Notes: generated by a model not told the origin, from the sequence alone. DNA of 64,000 nt from Monoplex corrugatus (GCA_030674185.1 CM060312.1:948492-1012491); one strand, 5' to 3'; counted from the stretch's first letter, positions 13,314 to 26,349 are shown. Translations and numbers: made by a program.

Positions 13314-13546
13314 TCGATGGTGGTGGTGGTGTGGTGGTGATGATATTGATGGTGGTGGTGGTGTGGTGGTGGTGTGGTGGTGATGATATTGATGGTGGTG
13401 GTGTGGTGGTTATGATATCGATGGTGGTTGTGGTATGGTGGTGATGATATTGATGGTGGTGGTGGTGTGGTGGTGATGATAATGATGGTGGTGGTGGTGT
13501 GGTGGTGATGATAATGATGGTGATGGTGGTGTGGTGGTAATGATAA
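13314..13546. repeat. CAC-type array in inverted orientation
   Basis: GGTGGTGGTGTGGTGGTGATG units with GATATTGATGG spacers: the same array as at 13547-14740 but reverse-complemented. The orientation switches within a few bases at about 13546. Confidence 0.9.
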
Positions 13547-14740
13547 TCAATATCATCACCACCACACCACCACCACCATCAATATCATCACCACCATACC
13601 ACAACCACCATCGATATCATAAACCACCACACTCAACATCACCACCATCACACACACCACCACCATCACCACCACCACACACACACACCACCACCATCAA
13701 TATCATCACCACCACACCACCACCACCATCGATATAAGTACCACTGTACTCATCAGTATCACCACCACACCACCACCACCATCAATATCATCATACCATC
13801 ACCACCACCACACCACCACCATCATCAATATCATCAGTACCATCACCACCACCACCACCATCAATATAAGTACCACTGTACTCATCAGTACCACCACCAC
13901 ACCACACCACCATCAATATTATCAGTACCATCACCACACCACCACCACCATCAATATCATCAGTACTATCACCACCACCACCACCACCATCATTATCATC
14001 ACACCACACCACCACCACCATCAATATCATCACCACCACACCACCACCACCATCGATATAAGTACCACTGTACTCATCAGTATCACCACCACACCACCCC
14101 ACCATCAATATTATCAGTACCATCACCACCGCCACACCACCACCATCATCAATATCATCAGTACCATCACCACCACCACCACCATCAATATAAGTACCAC
14201 TGTACTCATCAGTACCACCACCACACCACCACCACCATCAATATTATCAGTACCATCCCACACACACCACCATCAATATCACAGACTACACACCACCCCA
14301 CCACCATCATTACATCACCACCACACCACCACCACCATCAATATCATCAACCACCACACCACCACCACCATCGATATAAGTACACGTATCTCAGTTCCAC
14401 CCACCACCGCACCATCAATATTATCAGTACCAATCACCACCCACCACCACCTCATCAAAATCATCAGTACCATCACCACCACCACCATCAATATAATCCA
14501 GTACCATCATACCACCACCACACCATCACCACCATCAAATTCATCAGTACCATCACCACACACCCACCACCATCAATATCATCATACTATCACCACCACA
14601 CACACCACATCTTACATCACCACACCCACACCACCTCATATCATCACCACCACCACATCACCACCATCATATCATCATACATCCCCCACCACCATCAATA
14701 TCATCAGTACCACCATCACCTACCATCCACCATATCATAA
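13547..14740. repeat. Degenerate CAC/ATC array, forward orientation
   Basis: CACCACCACCATCAATATCA and ATATAAGTACCACTGTACTC units, increasingly corrupted by single-base losses after 14270, then fading into single-copy sequence. Confidence 0.92.
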
Positions 14741-15330
14741 TCATCACCAATGCACTCATATCATATACCTTCACCCCACTCCATCACTGTCATATACATC
14801 ATACCACAGTATCCACCATCATCATCATCTAAGTGTTATCCTCATATTCCCCACCTATCATCACCACACCTCATACACCCATCACACCACTCCTTAATAA
14901 ACATACCACCATCCCATTATGACAAACAAGAGTCAACGGGTTTCATGGCATCTGGTTCTATAGAGTGTGCAGATCATGATATCGGTTGTTCCATTCCCTC
15001 AAACAGACACCTGTAATACACCACCTAACTCCCAATTCATAGTTGAAATCCATAGGTGAACAGGTCAGTGATTAACGTTGGATTCAGCTTCAAAAGTACA
15101 TGAACACACATCTATTTAAACCAAGTTATTGGAAGTCAAAGGTCAAAGGAGTGATTAAGCGGTTATCATACCCCCAAACAGCACACATCTATAACACGCA
15201 TCTGACCTTTAACCTGCAATATGTTTATGTAACGTGTCATATGTCAACAGGTCAGTCACAATCCCTTCTTCATGCCTTCAAAAAGCACACGCCTGAAGAA
15301 AAGTCAAGAAATCAGTGACGTGTAACACGT
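14741..15330. other. Non-repetitive stretch, no gene seen
   Basis: Single-copy sequence between two arrays. The short open frames have no recognisable content. On the minus strand an acceptor-like ACTTTTCTTCAG at about 15290 precedes a very short open frame; see rejected items. Confidence 0.6.
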
Positions 15331-18300
15331 TACGCTTATAGCAGGCCAGAGTGATGTAACATGTTTCACCTGTACCAGGCCAGTGTGATGTAACACGTTA
15401 CACCTGTACCAGAAGAGTGTGATGTCACATGTGACACCTATTCAAGGCCACTGTGATGTCACATGTTACATCCAAACCAGGCCAGCGTGATGTAACACGT
15501 TACACCTGTACCAGGCCAGTGTGATGTAACATGTTACACATGTACAATCCAGTGTGATGTAACACGTTACACAGTACCAGGCTATTGTGATGTAACACGT
15601 TACACATATACCAGGCTAGTGTAATGTAAATTGTTACACTATTACCAAGCCAGTGTGATGTAACATATTACACCTATTCCAGGCCAGTGTGATGTAACAC
15701 GTTACACCTGTACCAGGCCAGTGTGATGTAACATGTTACACCCATACCAGGCCAGTGTGATGTAACACGTTACACATGTACCAGGCTAGTGTCATGTAAC
15801 ACGTTACACCTGTACCAGGCTAGTGTGATGTAACACGTTACACCTGTACCAGGCTAGTGTGATGTAACACGTTACACCTGTAAACAGGCCAGTGTGATGT
15901 AACACGTTACACATGTAACAGGCCAGTGTGATGTAAAACGTTACACCTGTACCTGGCTAGTGTGATGTAACATGTTACACATGTCACAGGCCAGTGTCAT
16001 GTAAGACGTTGTACATGTACCTGGCTAGTGTGATGTAAAACGTTACACCTGTACCAGGCCAATGTGATGTAACACGTTACACCTGTACCTAGCAAGTGTG
16101 ATGTAACATGTTACACCTGTAACAGGCCAGTGTGATGTAACACGTTACACATGTACCAGGCCAGTGTGATGTAAAACGTTACATCTGTACCAGGCTAGTG
16201 TGATGTAACATGTTACACATGTACCAGGCCAGTGTGATGTAACACGTTACACTTGTAGCAGGCTAGTGTGATGTAAAACGTTAAACATGAACCAGGCTAG
16301 TGTGATGTAACATGTTACACATGTCACAGGCCAGTGTCATGTAACACGTTACACCTGTACCAGGCTAGTGTCATGTAACACGTCACACCTGTACCATGCA
16401 AGTGTGATACAACATGTTACACATTTCCAGGCTAGTGTGATGTAACATGTTACACATGTACCAGGCCATAGTAATGTAACACGTTACACCTGTACCAGGC
16501 CAGTGTGATATAACATGTTACACCTGTACCAAGCCAGTGTCATGTAACATGTTACACATGTGCCAGATGAGTGTGAGTAACACGCTACACCTGTACCAGG
16601 CCACAGTGATGTAACACGTTACACAAGTATCGGGCCAGTGTGATGTAACATGTTATACATGTACTAGAAGAGTGTGATGTCACATATTACGCTTTTACCA
16701 GACCACAGTGATGTAACACGCTACACCTGTACCAGGCCAGTGTAATGTAACATGCTAAACCTGTACCAGGCTAGTGTCATGTAACACGTTACACCTGGAC
16801 CATGCCAGTGTCATGTAACATGTTACACCTGTACCATGCTAGTGGCATGTAACATGTTACACATATACCCGGCTAGTGTCATGTAACACGTTACAAATGT
16901 ACAAGGCCAGTTTGATGTAACATATTATACCTGTCCCATGCCAGTGTGATGTAACACGTTTACACATATGCCAGGCTAGTGTCATGTATCATGTTACACA
17001 TATACCAGGCTAGTGTCATGTAACACGTTACAAATGTACAAGGCCAGTGTGATGTAACATGTTATACCTGTACCATGCCAGTGTCATGTAACACGTTACA
17101 AATGTACAAGGCCAGTGTGATGTAACATGTTACACATATACCATGCCAGTGTCATGTAACACGTTACAAATGTACAAGGCCAGTGTGATGTAACATGTTG
17201 CACCTGTACCATGCCAGTGTCATGTAACACGTTACAAATGTACAATGCCAGTGTGATGTAACATGTTACACCTGTACCAGGCCAGTGTGATGTAACATGT
17301 TACACCTGTACCAGGCCAGTGTCACGTAACACGTCACATCCGTACCATGCTAGTGTGATATAACATGTAACATATTACCAGGATAGTGTGATGTAACATG
17401 TTACACACGTACAAGGCCAATGTCATGTAACACGCTACACCTGTACCAGACCAGTGTGATTGACATGTTACACTTGTACCAGGCCAGTGTAATGTAACAT
17501 GTTACTACTGTACCAGGCCAGTGTGATGTAACACGTTACACATGTACCAGTCTAGGGTGATGTAACACGTTATACTGCACCAGGTGAGTGTGATGTAACA
17601 CGTTACACCTGTACCAGACCAGTGTCATGTAACACGTTACACCTGTACCAGAAGAGTTTGATGTAACATTTTACACTTTTACCATGCCAGTGTGATGTAA
17701 CATGTTACACCTGTACCAGGCCAGTGTTATGTAACACGTTACACCTGTACCCTAAAAAGGTAATGTAACATGTTACACTTTTACCAGGCTGGTGTGATGT
17801 AACATGTTACACATTTACCAGGCCGTGTGATGTAACATGTTACACCTGTACCAGGCTAGTATGTTACACATGTACAGGCCAGTGTGATGTAACACATTAC
17901 ACCTGTACCAGGCCAGTCTGATGTAACATGTTACACCTGCACCAGGCCAGTCTGATGTAACATGTTACACCTGTACCAGGCCAGTGTCATGTAACACGTT
18001 AACCTGTATCAGGCCAGTATGATGTAACATGTTATACCTGTCCTAGGCCAGTGTGATGTAACACTTTACACTGTACCAGGCTACTGTAACATAACACGTT
18101 ACACCTGTACCAGGCCACTGTAATATAACATGTTACACCTGTACCAGGTTACTGTAATATAACATGTTACACCTGTACCAGGCTACTGTAATATAACACG
18201 TTACACATGTACCAGGCCACTGTAATATAACACGTTACACCTGTACCAGGCTACTGTAATATAACACGTTACACATGTACCAGGCTACTGTAATATAACA

Positions 18301-20103
18301 CGTTACACATGTACCAGGCTACTGTAATATAACATGTTGTACATGTACCAGGCTACTGTAATATAACATGTTACACATGTACCAGGCTACTGTAATATAA
18401 CACGTTACACATGTACCAGGCTACTGTAATATAACACGTTACACATGTACCAGGCTACTGTAATATAACATGTTGTACATGTACCAGGCTACTGTAATAT
18501 AACATGTTACACATGTACCAGGCTACTGTAATATAACATGTTACACATGTACCAGGCTACTGTAATATAACACGTTACACATGTACCAGGCTACTGTAAT
18601 ATAACACGTTACACATGTACCAGGCTACTGTAATATAACACGTTACACATGTACCAGGCTACTGTAATATAACATGTTGTACATGTACCAGGCTACTGTA
18701 ATTTAACACGTTACACCTGTACTAGGCTACTGTAATATAACACGTTACACCTGTACCAGGCTACTGTAATATAACACGTTACACATGTACCAGGCTACTG
18801 TAATATAACACGTTACATCTGTACCAGGCTACTGTAATATAACACGTTACACCTGTACCAGGCTACTGTAATATAACACGTTACACCTGTACCAGGCCAC
18901 TGTAATATAATATGTTGTACATGTACCAGGCTACTGTAATATAACACGTTACACCTGTACCAGGCTACTGTAATATAACACGTTACACATGTACCAGGCT
19001 ACTGTAATATAACATGTTACACCTGTACCAGGCTACTGTAATATAACACGTTACACATGTACCAGGCTACTGTAATATAACACGTTACACATGTACCAGG
19101 CTACTGTAATATAACACGTTACACCTGTACCAGGCTACTGTAATATAACATGTTGTACATGTACCAGGCTACTGTAATATAACACGTTACACCTGTACCA
19201 GGCTACTGTAATATAACATGTTGTACATGTACCAGGCTACTGTAATATAACACGTTACACCTGTACCAGGCTACTGTAATATAACACGTTACACCTGTAC
19301 CAGGCTACTGTAATATAACACGTTACACCTGTACCAGGCTACTGTAATATAACATGTTACACATGTACCAGGCTACTGTAATATAACATGTTACACCTGT
19401 ACCAGGCTACTGTAATATAACACGTTACACCTGTACCAGGCTACTGTAATATAACACGTTACACCTGTACCAGGCTACTGTAATATAACACGTTACACAT
19501 GTACCAGGCTACTGTAATATAACACGTTACACCTGTACCAGGCTACTGTAATATAACATGTTACACATGTACCAGGCTAGTGTGATGTAACACCTTACAC
19601 ATGTACCAGGCCAGTGTGATGTAACACATTACACATGTACCAAGCCAGTGTGATGTAACACGTTACACCTGTACCAGGCTAGTGTGATGTAACACGTTAC
19701 ACATGTACCAGGCCAGTGTGATGTAACACGTTACATATGTACCAGGCCAGTATGATGTAACAGGTTACATATAAACCAGGCCAGTGTGATGTAACACGTT
19801 ACATATGTACCAGACCAGTATGATGTTACACCTTACACCTGTACCAGGCCAGTGTGATGTAACACGTTACACCTGTATCAAGCCAGTGTGATGTAACACA
19901 TTACACCTGTATCAAGCCAGTGTGATGTAACATATTACACCTGTATCAAGCCAGTGTGATGTAACACGTTACACCTGTATCAAGTCAGTGTGATGTAACA
20001 CGTTACACCTGTATCAAGCTAGTGTGATGTAACATATTACACCTGTATCAAGCCAGTGTGATGTAACACGTTTACCTGTATCAAGCCAGTGTGATGTAAC
20101 ATA
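15331..20103. repeat. 34-bp minisatellite array, about 140 units (left part)
   Basis: Units of 34 bp with the cores GCCAGTGTGATGTAAC and ACGTTACACCTGTACCAG. Each unit carries the near-palindrome TGTAACACGTTACA or the perfect 14-bp palindrome TGTAACATGTTACA. The two forms differ by one C/T change at the unit's CpG. Between about 18060 and 19570 a variant with GGCTACTGTAATATAACACG is homogenised. The array continues at 21451 after a transposon insertion. Confidence 0.97.
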
Positions 20104-20136
20104 CAGGGTGTTTCAAAAAGAATACGCCAAAATCAT
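20104..20136. repeat. Left terminal inverted repeat of the mariner-like element
   Basis: 33 bp starting CAGGGTGTTTCAAAAAGAAT, an exact reverse complement of 21416-21448. Confidence 0.97.
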
Positions 20137-20222
20137 CACGTGATGTGTCAAAAACGAAAAAAATTACAAACCTCTAGCATGAACACATGTGTTGTATATA
20201 CATTCAAGTTTCATTTCATGTT

Positions 20223-21284
20223 TTATAAGTGCTCAATGTGGCCACCACTGGCAGCGCGGACAACATCAAGCCGATATGAGAATTCCTCCCAAACGCGCCT
20301 CAGCATGTCACGGTCCACCGTGTTGATTGCAGCTGTTATTCGATCTTTCAAGTCATCGATACTTGCTGGAAGTGGTGGAACATAAACTTGGTCTTTAACA
20401 TACCCCCACAAGAAAAAGTCACACACAGTGAGGTCCGGGGATCTGGCAGGCCAAGCACAGAGAGCAAGGTCTTTAGCACCTCTCCTCCCAATCCATCGCT
20501 GAGGCACGTTTTCATTCAGATAAGCTCTAACCCCGAGATGCCAATGGGGTGGTGCTCCATCTTGCTGAAAAATGAAGTCATTCGAATCTGCTTGCAGTAA
20601 AGTGAATAGCCAGTTTTGGAGCATTTCGAGATAGGTTCGTCCTGTAACGGTGTTTCCTTCAAAGAAAAAGGGACCATAGACCTTGTCTTGAGACACAGCA
20701 CAGAAGACGTTCACTTTAGGGGAATCTCTTTCATGCTCAACAGTTTCATGTTCCCAAATGCGCACATTGTGACGATTGACTGTGCCGCTCAAATGGAAAG
20801 TCGCTTCGTCACTAAAAACTAAACGTGAAAAGAGAGTTTCATCACCTTCCTCCATCTCCAGCATTGACTCACAGAATGTCCTCCGCATCACCTTGTCATC
20901 ATTAGTAAGTGCTTGGACGAGGCTTAGTTTATATGGTTTCATGTGTAATCGTCTCTTTAACACACGCCAGACAGTGGTATGAGGGATGGCAAGCTGAAGA
21001 CTTGCTCGACATACGGACTTACGTGGGCTGCTCTCAAATGCATCATGAATCCTCTCCACTTGCTCCTCTGTAACACGTGGTCTTCCAGGACTCTTTCCTT
21101 TGCACAGACACCCACTCTCTTTAAACTGTCTAACCCACCGTCGAATGCTCTCATGATGGGGCGGATCAATGCCGAATTCTGTTCTGAAAGCACGTTGCAC
21201 CGTGACAATGGCGTTTGTTTTCGCGAACTCAAGCACGCAAAACGCCTTCTGCTGAGGAGTCGCCATTTTGATTGATCTTCCCAC
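20223..21284 (-). CDS. Tc1/mariner-superfamily transposase (DD41D spacing), intact
   Basis: A 353-residue cut-and-paste transposase, nuclear in function, that binds the element's inverted repeats and integrates at TA. The N-terminus has a helix-turn-helix of the DUF4817 type (AFCVLEFAKTNAIVTVQRAF, then IRRWVRQFKESG at about residues 40-60), followed by a GRPRV linker (about 66-70) and a second helix-turn-helix (AIPHTTVWRVLKRRLHMKPY). The catalytic core shows LVFSDEATFHLSG (first D), FIFQQDGAPPHW (second D) and WPARSPDLTVCDFFLWG (third D). By my count 41 residues lie between the second and third D, hence DD41D, a spacing known from rosa/visitor-type mariner relatives. The annotated start is the upstream ATG; ATG at residue 7 (MATPQQ, 21266) is the more usual family start. 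No stop or frameshift interrupts it, and all three acidic residues are present. Confidence 0.95.
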   Translation of the reverse strand: MGRSIKMATPQQKAFCVLEFAKTNAIVTVQRAFRTEFGIDPPHHESIRRWVRQFKESGCLCKGKSPGRPRVTEEQVERIHDAFESSPRKSVCRASLQLAIPHTTVWRVLKRRLHMKPYKLSLVQALTNDDKVMRRTFCESMLEMEEGDETLFSRLVFSDEATFHLSGTVNRHNVRIWEHETVEHERDSPKVNVFCAVSQDKVYGPFFFEGNTVTGRTYLEMLQNWLFTLLQADSNDFIFQQDGAPPHWHLGVRAYLNENVPQRWIGRRGAKDLALCAWPARSPDLTVCDFFLWGYVKDQVYVPPLPASIDDLKDRITAAINTVDRDMLRRVWEEFSYRLDVVRAASGGHIEHL

Positions 21285-21415
21285 AATTCAGCTGCACCGG
21301 AAGTTATACTAACGACAGCGGTGAAACTGACACCCAATCAAACTTTGATAACTACTCTATCAAATAACCACTGATTCAGTCCACTACAATGCTACAGACC
21401 TGAAAAAACTGCGTA

Positions 21416-21448
21416 ATGATTTTGGCGTATTCTTTTTGAAACACCCTG
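21416..21448. repeat. Right terminal inverted repeat of the mariner-like element
   Basis: 33 bp ending in TTTGAAACACCCTG, perfectly complementary to the left repeat and followed by the duplicated TA. Confidence 0.97.
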
Positions 21449-21450
21449 TA

Positions 21451-22330
21451 TTACACCTGTACCAGGCTAGTGTGATATAACACGTTACACGTGTACCAGG
21501 CCAGTGTGATGTAACACGTTACACATGTACCAGGCCAGTGTGATGTAACACGTTACACCTGTATCAAGCCAGTGTGATGTAACATATTACACCTGTACCA
21601 GGCTAGTGTGATATAACACCTTACACCTGTACCAGGCCAGTGTGATGTAACACGTTACACATGTACCAGGCCAGTGTGATGTAACACGTTACACCTGTAC
21701 CAGGCCAGTGTGATGTTACACCTTACACCTGTATCAGGCCAGTGTGATATAACACGTTACACATGTACCAGGCTAGTGTGATGTAACATATTACACCTGT
21801 ACCAGGCCAGTGTAATGTAACACCTTACACATGTACCAGGCTAGTGTGATGTAACACCTTACATATGTACCAGGCTAGTGTGATGTAACACGTTACACCT
21901 GTACCAGGCCAGTGTGATGTTACACCTTACACCTGTACCAGGCTAGTGTGATGTAACATGTTACACCTGTACCAGGACAGTGTGATATAACACCTTACAC
22001 ATGTACCAGGCTAGTGTGATGTAACACCTTACACATGTACCAGGCTAGTGTGATGTAACATATTACACCTGTACCAGGCCAGTGTAATGTAACACGTTAC
22101 ACATGTATCAGGCCAGTGTGATGTAACATGTTACACATGTACCAGGCCAGTGTGATGTAACATGTTACACATGTACCAGGCCAGTGTGATGTACACGTTA
22201 CACATTTACCAGGCTAGTGTGATGTAACATGTTACACCTGTACCAGGCCAGCGTGAGGTAACACGTTACACATGTACCTGGCCAGTGTGATGTAACAAGT
22301 TACATCTGTAACAAATTTTACATGTACCAA
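21451..22330. repeat. 34-bp minisatellite array (right part)
   Basis: About 26 further units of the same family as 15331-20103 (GCCAGTGTGATGTAAC core), ending in a degraded unit near 22330. Confidence 0.97.
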
Positions 22331-22394
22331 ATTTCTGACTGCAGATGTAGCACAGTCGTTCACCGCTTGCCGTGTTTCTTTGACAGTCACTTAG

Positions 22395-23046
22395 GTTTAG
22401 TCTTCCTTCAAGTCTAACTTCAAGACACATACTTTTTGTCTTCCTTCAACTCTTACCTGAAGACACACTGTTTTGTTTTCCTTCAAGTCTAACTTCAAGA
22501 CACATACTGTTTTGTCTTCCTTCAAGTCTAACCTGAAGACACACTGTTTTGTCTTCCTTCAAGTCTAACCTGAAGACACACTGTTTTGTCTTCCTTCAAG
22601 TCTTACCTGAAAACACATACTGTTTTGTCTTCCTTCAAGTCTAACCTGAAGACACATACTGTTTTGTCTTCCTTCAAGTCTTACCTGAAAACACACACTG
22701 TTTTGTCTTCCTTCAAGTCTAACTTCAAGACACATACTTTTTGTCTTCATTCAACTCTTACCTGAAGACACACTGTTTTGTTTTCCTTCAAGTCTAACCT
22801 GAAGACACATACTGTTTTGTCTTCCTTCAAGTCTAACCTGAAGACACACTGTTTTGTCTTCCTTCAAGTCTAACCTGAAGACACACTGTTTTGTCTTCCT
22901 TCAAGTCTAACCTGAAGACACACCTTTTTGTCTTCCTTCAAGTCTAACCTGAAGACACACTGTTTTGTCTTCCTTCAAGTCTAATCTGAAGACACATACT
23001 GTTTTGTCTTCCTTCAAGTCTAACCTGAAGACACATACTTTTTGTC
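22395..23046. repeat. 37 to 40-bp minisatellite array
   Basis: About 17 units with the core TCTTCCTTCAAGTCTAACCT followed by GAAGACACACTGTTTTG or its ACATACTG variant. On the minus strand each unit reads TTAGACTTGAAGGAAGAC, which resembles the last bases of exon F (AAACTTGAAG); the link is only suggestive. Single-copy DNA at 23047-23130 separates it from the next array. Confidence 0.95.
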
Positions 23047-23130
23047 CAGCAGTGACTTCATATCTATGTACCCAACCCTTCGTCCCACTCTCTCCTGTCC
23101 TCTCCTCCCGGTTTCCTGTGCACTGCACCT

Positions 23131-25410
23131 TTGACATTATCAGAACACAGACTGACACAACACACTGTCAGAACACATACTGACACAGCACACTGTCACA
23201 TCACACTGTCAGAACACAGACTGACACAACACACTGTCAGAACACAGACTGACACAACACACTGTCACATCACACTGTCAGAACACAGACTGACACATCA
23301 CACTGTCAGAACACAGACTGAAACAACACACTGTCAAAACACAGACTGACACAACACACTGTCAAAACACACTGTCAGAACACAGACTGACACAACACAC
23401 TGTCAGAACACAGACTGACGCAACACACTGTCACATCACACTGTCAGAACACGACTGACACATCACACTGTCAGAACACAGACTGAAACAACACACTGTC
23501 ATACACGACTGACACTGTCACACTGTCAGAACACAGACTGAAACAACACACTGTCAAACACAGACTGAATCAACACTCTGTCAGAACAGACTGACACAAC
23601 ACACTGTCAGAACACAGGATGACACAACACACTGTCAGACAGACTGACACAACCACTGTCAAATACAGACTGACACAACACAATGTCAGAACACAGACTG
23701 ACACAACACACTGTCAGAACACAGACTGACACATCAACACGTCAAAACACACTGTCAGAACACAGACTGACACAACACACTGTCAGAACACTGACTGACA
23801 CAACACACTTCAGAAACAGACTGACACAAGCACACTGTCAGAACACAACATGCACACAAACACACACTGTCAGAACACAGACTGACACAAACACACACTG
23901 TCAACATCAACCACACCCTGTCAGAACACAGACTGACACAACACACTGTCAGAATACAGACTGACACAACACAATGTCAGAACACAGACTGACACAACAC
24001 ACTGTCAGAACACAGACTGACACAACACACACTGTCAAAATGAACAACACTGTCAGAACACAGACTGACACAACACACTGTCAGAACACAGACTGACACA
24101 ACACACTGTCAATCACACTGCAAACACAGACTGACACACAACACACTGTCAGAATACAGACTGACACAACACAATGTCAGAACACAGACTGACACAACAC
24201 ACTGTCAGAACACAGACTGACACAACACACTGTCAAAACACACTGTCAGAAACACAGACAAGACTGACACAACACACTGTCAGAACACAGACTGACACAA
24301 CACACTGTCACATCACACTGTCAGAACACAGACTGACACATCACACTGTCAGAAACAGACTGACACATACACACTGTCAGAAACACAGACTGACACAAAC
24401 ACACTGTCAGAACACAGACTGACACAAACAACACTGACTGACACAACACTGTCACACAACACACATGCACATCACACTGTCAGAACACAGACTGACACAA
24501 CACACTGTCAGAACACAGACTGACACATCACACTGTCAGAACACAGACTGTCACATCACACTGTCAGAACACAGACTGACACAACACACTGTCACTACAC
24601 AGACTGACACATCACACTGTCAGAACACAGACTGACACATCACACTGTCAGAACACAGACTGACACATCATACTGTCAGAACACAGACACATCACACTGT
24701 CAGAACACAGACTGACACATCACACTGTCAGAACACAGACTGACACAACACACTGTCAGAACACAGACTGACACAACACACTGTCACTACACAGACTGAC
24801 ACAACACACTGTCACATCACACTGTCAGAACACAGACTGACACATCACACTGTCAGAAACAGACTGTCACAACACACTGTCAGAACACAGACTGTCACAT
24901 CACACTGTCAGAACACAGACTGACACATCACACTGTCAGAACACAGACTGACACATCACACTGTCACATCACACTGTCAGAACACAGACTGTCACATCAC
25001 ACTGTCAGAACACAGACTGACACATCACACTGTCAGAACACAGACTGTCACATCACACTGTCAGAACACAGACTGTCACATCACACTGTCAGAACACAGA
25101 CTGTCACATCACACTGTCAGAACACAGACTGTCACATCACACTGTCAGAACACAGACTGTCACATCACACTGTCAGAACACAGACTGTCACATCACACTG
25201 TCAGAACACAGACTGTCACATCACACTGTCAGAACACAGACTGTCACATCACACTGTCAGAACACAGACTGACACAATACACTGTCAGAACACAGACTGA
25301 CACAACACACTGTCAGAACACACTGTCAGAACACAGACTGACACAACACACTGTCAGAACACAGACTGACACATCACACTGTCAGAACACAGACTGACAC
25401 AACTTAAAAC
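23131..25410. repeat. 28-bp minisatellite array in the intron following exon F
   Basis: Units of 26 to 28 bp built from CAGACTGACACAACACACTG and TCAGAACA, with a higher-order CACATCACACTG variant dominating 24500-25270. On the minus strand the units contain GTCAGTCTGTGTTCTG, which matches the first bases of the intron immediately after exon F (GTCAGTCTGTGTTTGTG). Confidence 0.96.
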
Positions 25411-25430
25411 TAACACAAACACAGACTGAC

Positions 25431-25687
25431 CTTCAAGTTTCTTGATTTGATCTTCAAAGAGTTCAAGGTCACGTTGGAAGGTTTTAAGGATATTGCCCTT
25501 AACCTTGGACACTATCTGGTTCTGAGCTTCCCAGGAGTCAATGACAGCGGCCAATTTCTCACAGAACTTGGAAGCTGCCTCCTTGGTGACCTTCTTTAAG
25601 TCCTTGTCGGATGCAGGGCAGTCTGAGGCTGCCCAGCTGCTCATCGCCTCCACACACTTGTCTGATTTTAGGAATGTTATCAGCTTC
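25431..25687 (-). CDS. Exon F of dynamin-like GTPase gene: helical C-terminal segment
   Basis: Last exon of the gene visible in the window. Read on the minus strand it follows an acceptor with GTGTTCACAG and ends at GAAG before GTCAGT. The exon is 257 nt: one base completing the AG-G arginine codon from exon E, 85 codons, then one base (phase 1). The peptide begins KLITFLKSDKCVEAMSSW, continues through KEAASKFCEKLAAVIDSW, and ends ILKTFQRDLELFEDQIKKLE. It is rich in charged residues with heptad-like leucine/isoleucine spacing, as expected for the stalk-like helices after a dynamin-type G domain. Its phase fits exon E exactly. The next coding exon is not recognised; the array at 23131-25410 begins 20 bp beyond the donor. 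Protein family is inferred; the exon itself is well supported. Confidence 0.82.
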
Positions 25688-25699
25688 CTGTGAACACAC

Positions 25700-25805
25700 C
25701 GAAAACACACACACACACACACACATTCACACACACATACATACATCGCACACACGCCCGAGCATGCACGCACACACACACACATCATACACACATGACA
25801 TCACA

Positions 25806-25840
<35 letters not shown>

Positions 25841-25882
25841 CATACACACACACATGCACACACACATCATACACAAAAGACA

Positions 25883-25919
<37 letters not shown>

Positions 25920-25969
25920 ACATCCACACACACACACACACACACACATCACACACACACACACACACA

Positions 25970-26013
<44 letters not shown>

Positions 26014-26031
26014 CATCATACACACACGACA

Positions 26032-26066
<35 letters not shown>

Positions 26067-26114
26067 ACACACACACACACCACACACACACACATACACA
26101 CACACAGATATATG

Positions 26115-26167
<53 letters not shown>

Positions 26168-26335
26168 ATATATATTTATATATATATATATACCATACAC
26201 ACATGCACACACATACACACACATGCACACACACACACTCGCACACACACACGCGCACGCGCGCGCACGCACGCACACATATACACACACATACACACAC
26301 ACACACACATGTGTACACACACACACACGCACACA
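25700..26335. repeat. (AC)n / (AT)n microsatellite complex
   Basis: Long interrupted (AC)n with ACATCATACACAC spacers, an (AT)n core at about 26105-26195, and CG-rich alternating purine-pyrimidine (CGCGCACGCGCGCG region, 26250-26275). Entirely alternating purine-pyrimidine sequence of this kind is prone to Z-DNA. No gene. Confidence 0.95.
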
Positions 26336-26349
26336 CCAGCACCAATAAC

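Larger units (their letters stand above)
20104..21448 (-). mobile_element. Complete Tc1/mariner-superfamily transposon (1345 bp)
   Basis: Both ends are visible: perfect 33-bp terminal inverted repeats starting CAGGGTGTTTCAAAAAGAAT, with TA on each side (20102-20103 and 21449-21450). Deleting the element and one TA restores an ordinary 34-bp array unit (GATGTAACA-TA-TTACACCTG), so this is a clean TA-target insertion into the array. The single transposase gene fills most of the element and has no stop or frameshift, and the inverted repeats are unmutated, so the insertion should be young. Confidence 0.97.

Noticed and set aside
15250..15300. Possible terminal exon on the minus strand after ACTTTTCTTCAG, phase-compatible with exon F
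   Set aside because: It would encode only about seven residues before a stop and has no family support; chance cannot be excluded.
22395..23046. Minus-strand VRLEGRQNSVC repeats as coding continuation of exon F (KKLEG)
   Set aside because: The frame is carried by a 37 to 40-bp repeat of varying length and shows no splice-bounded exon.
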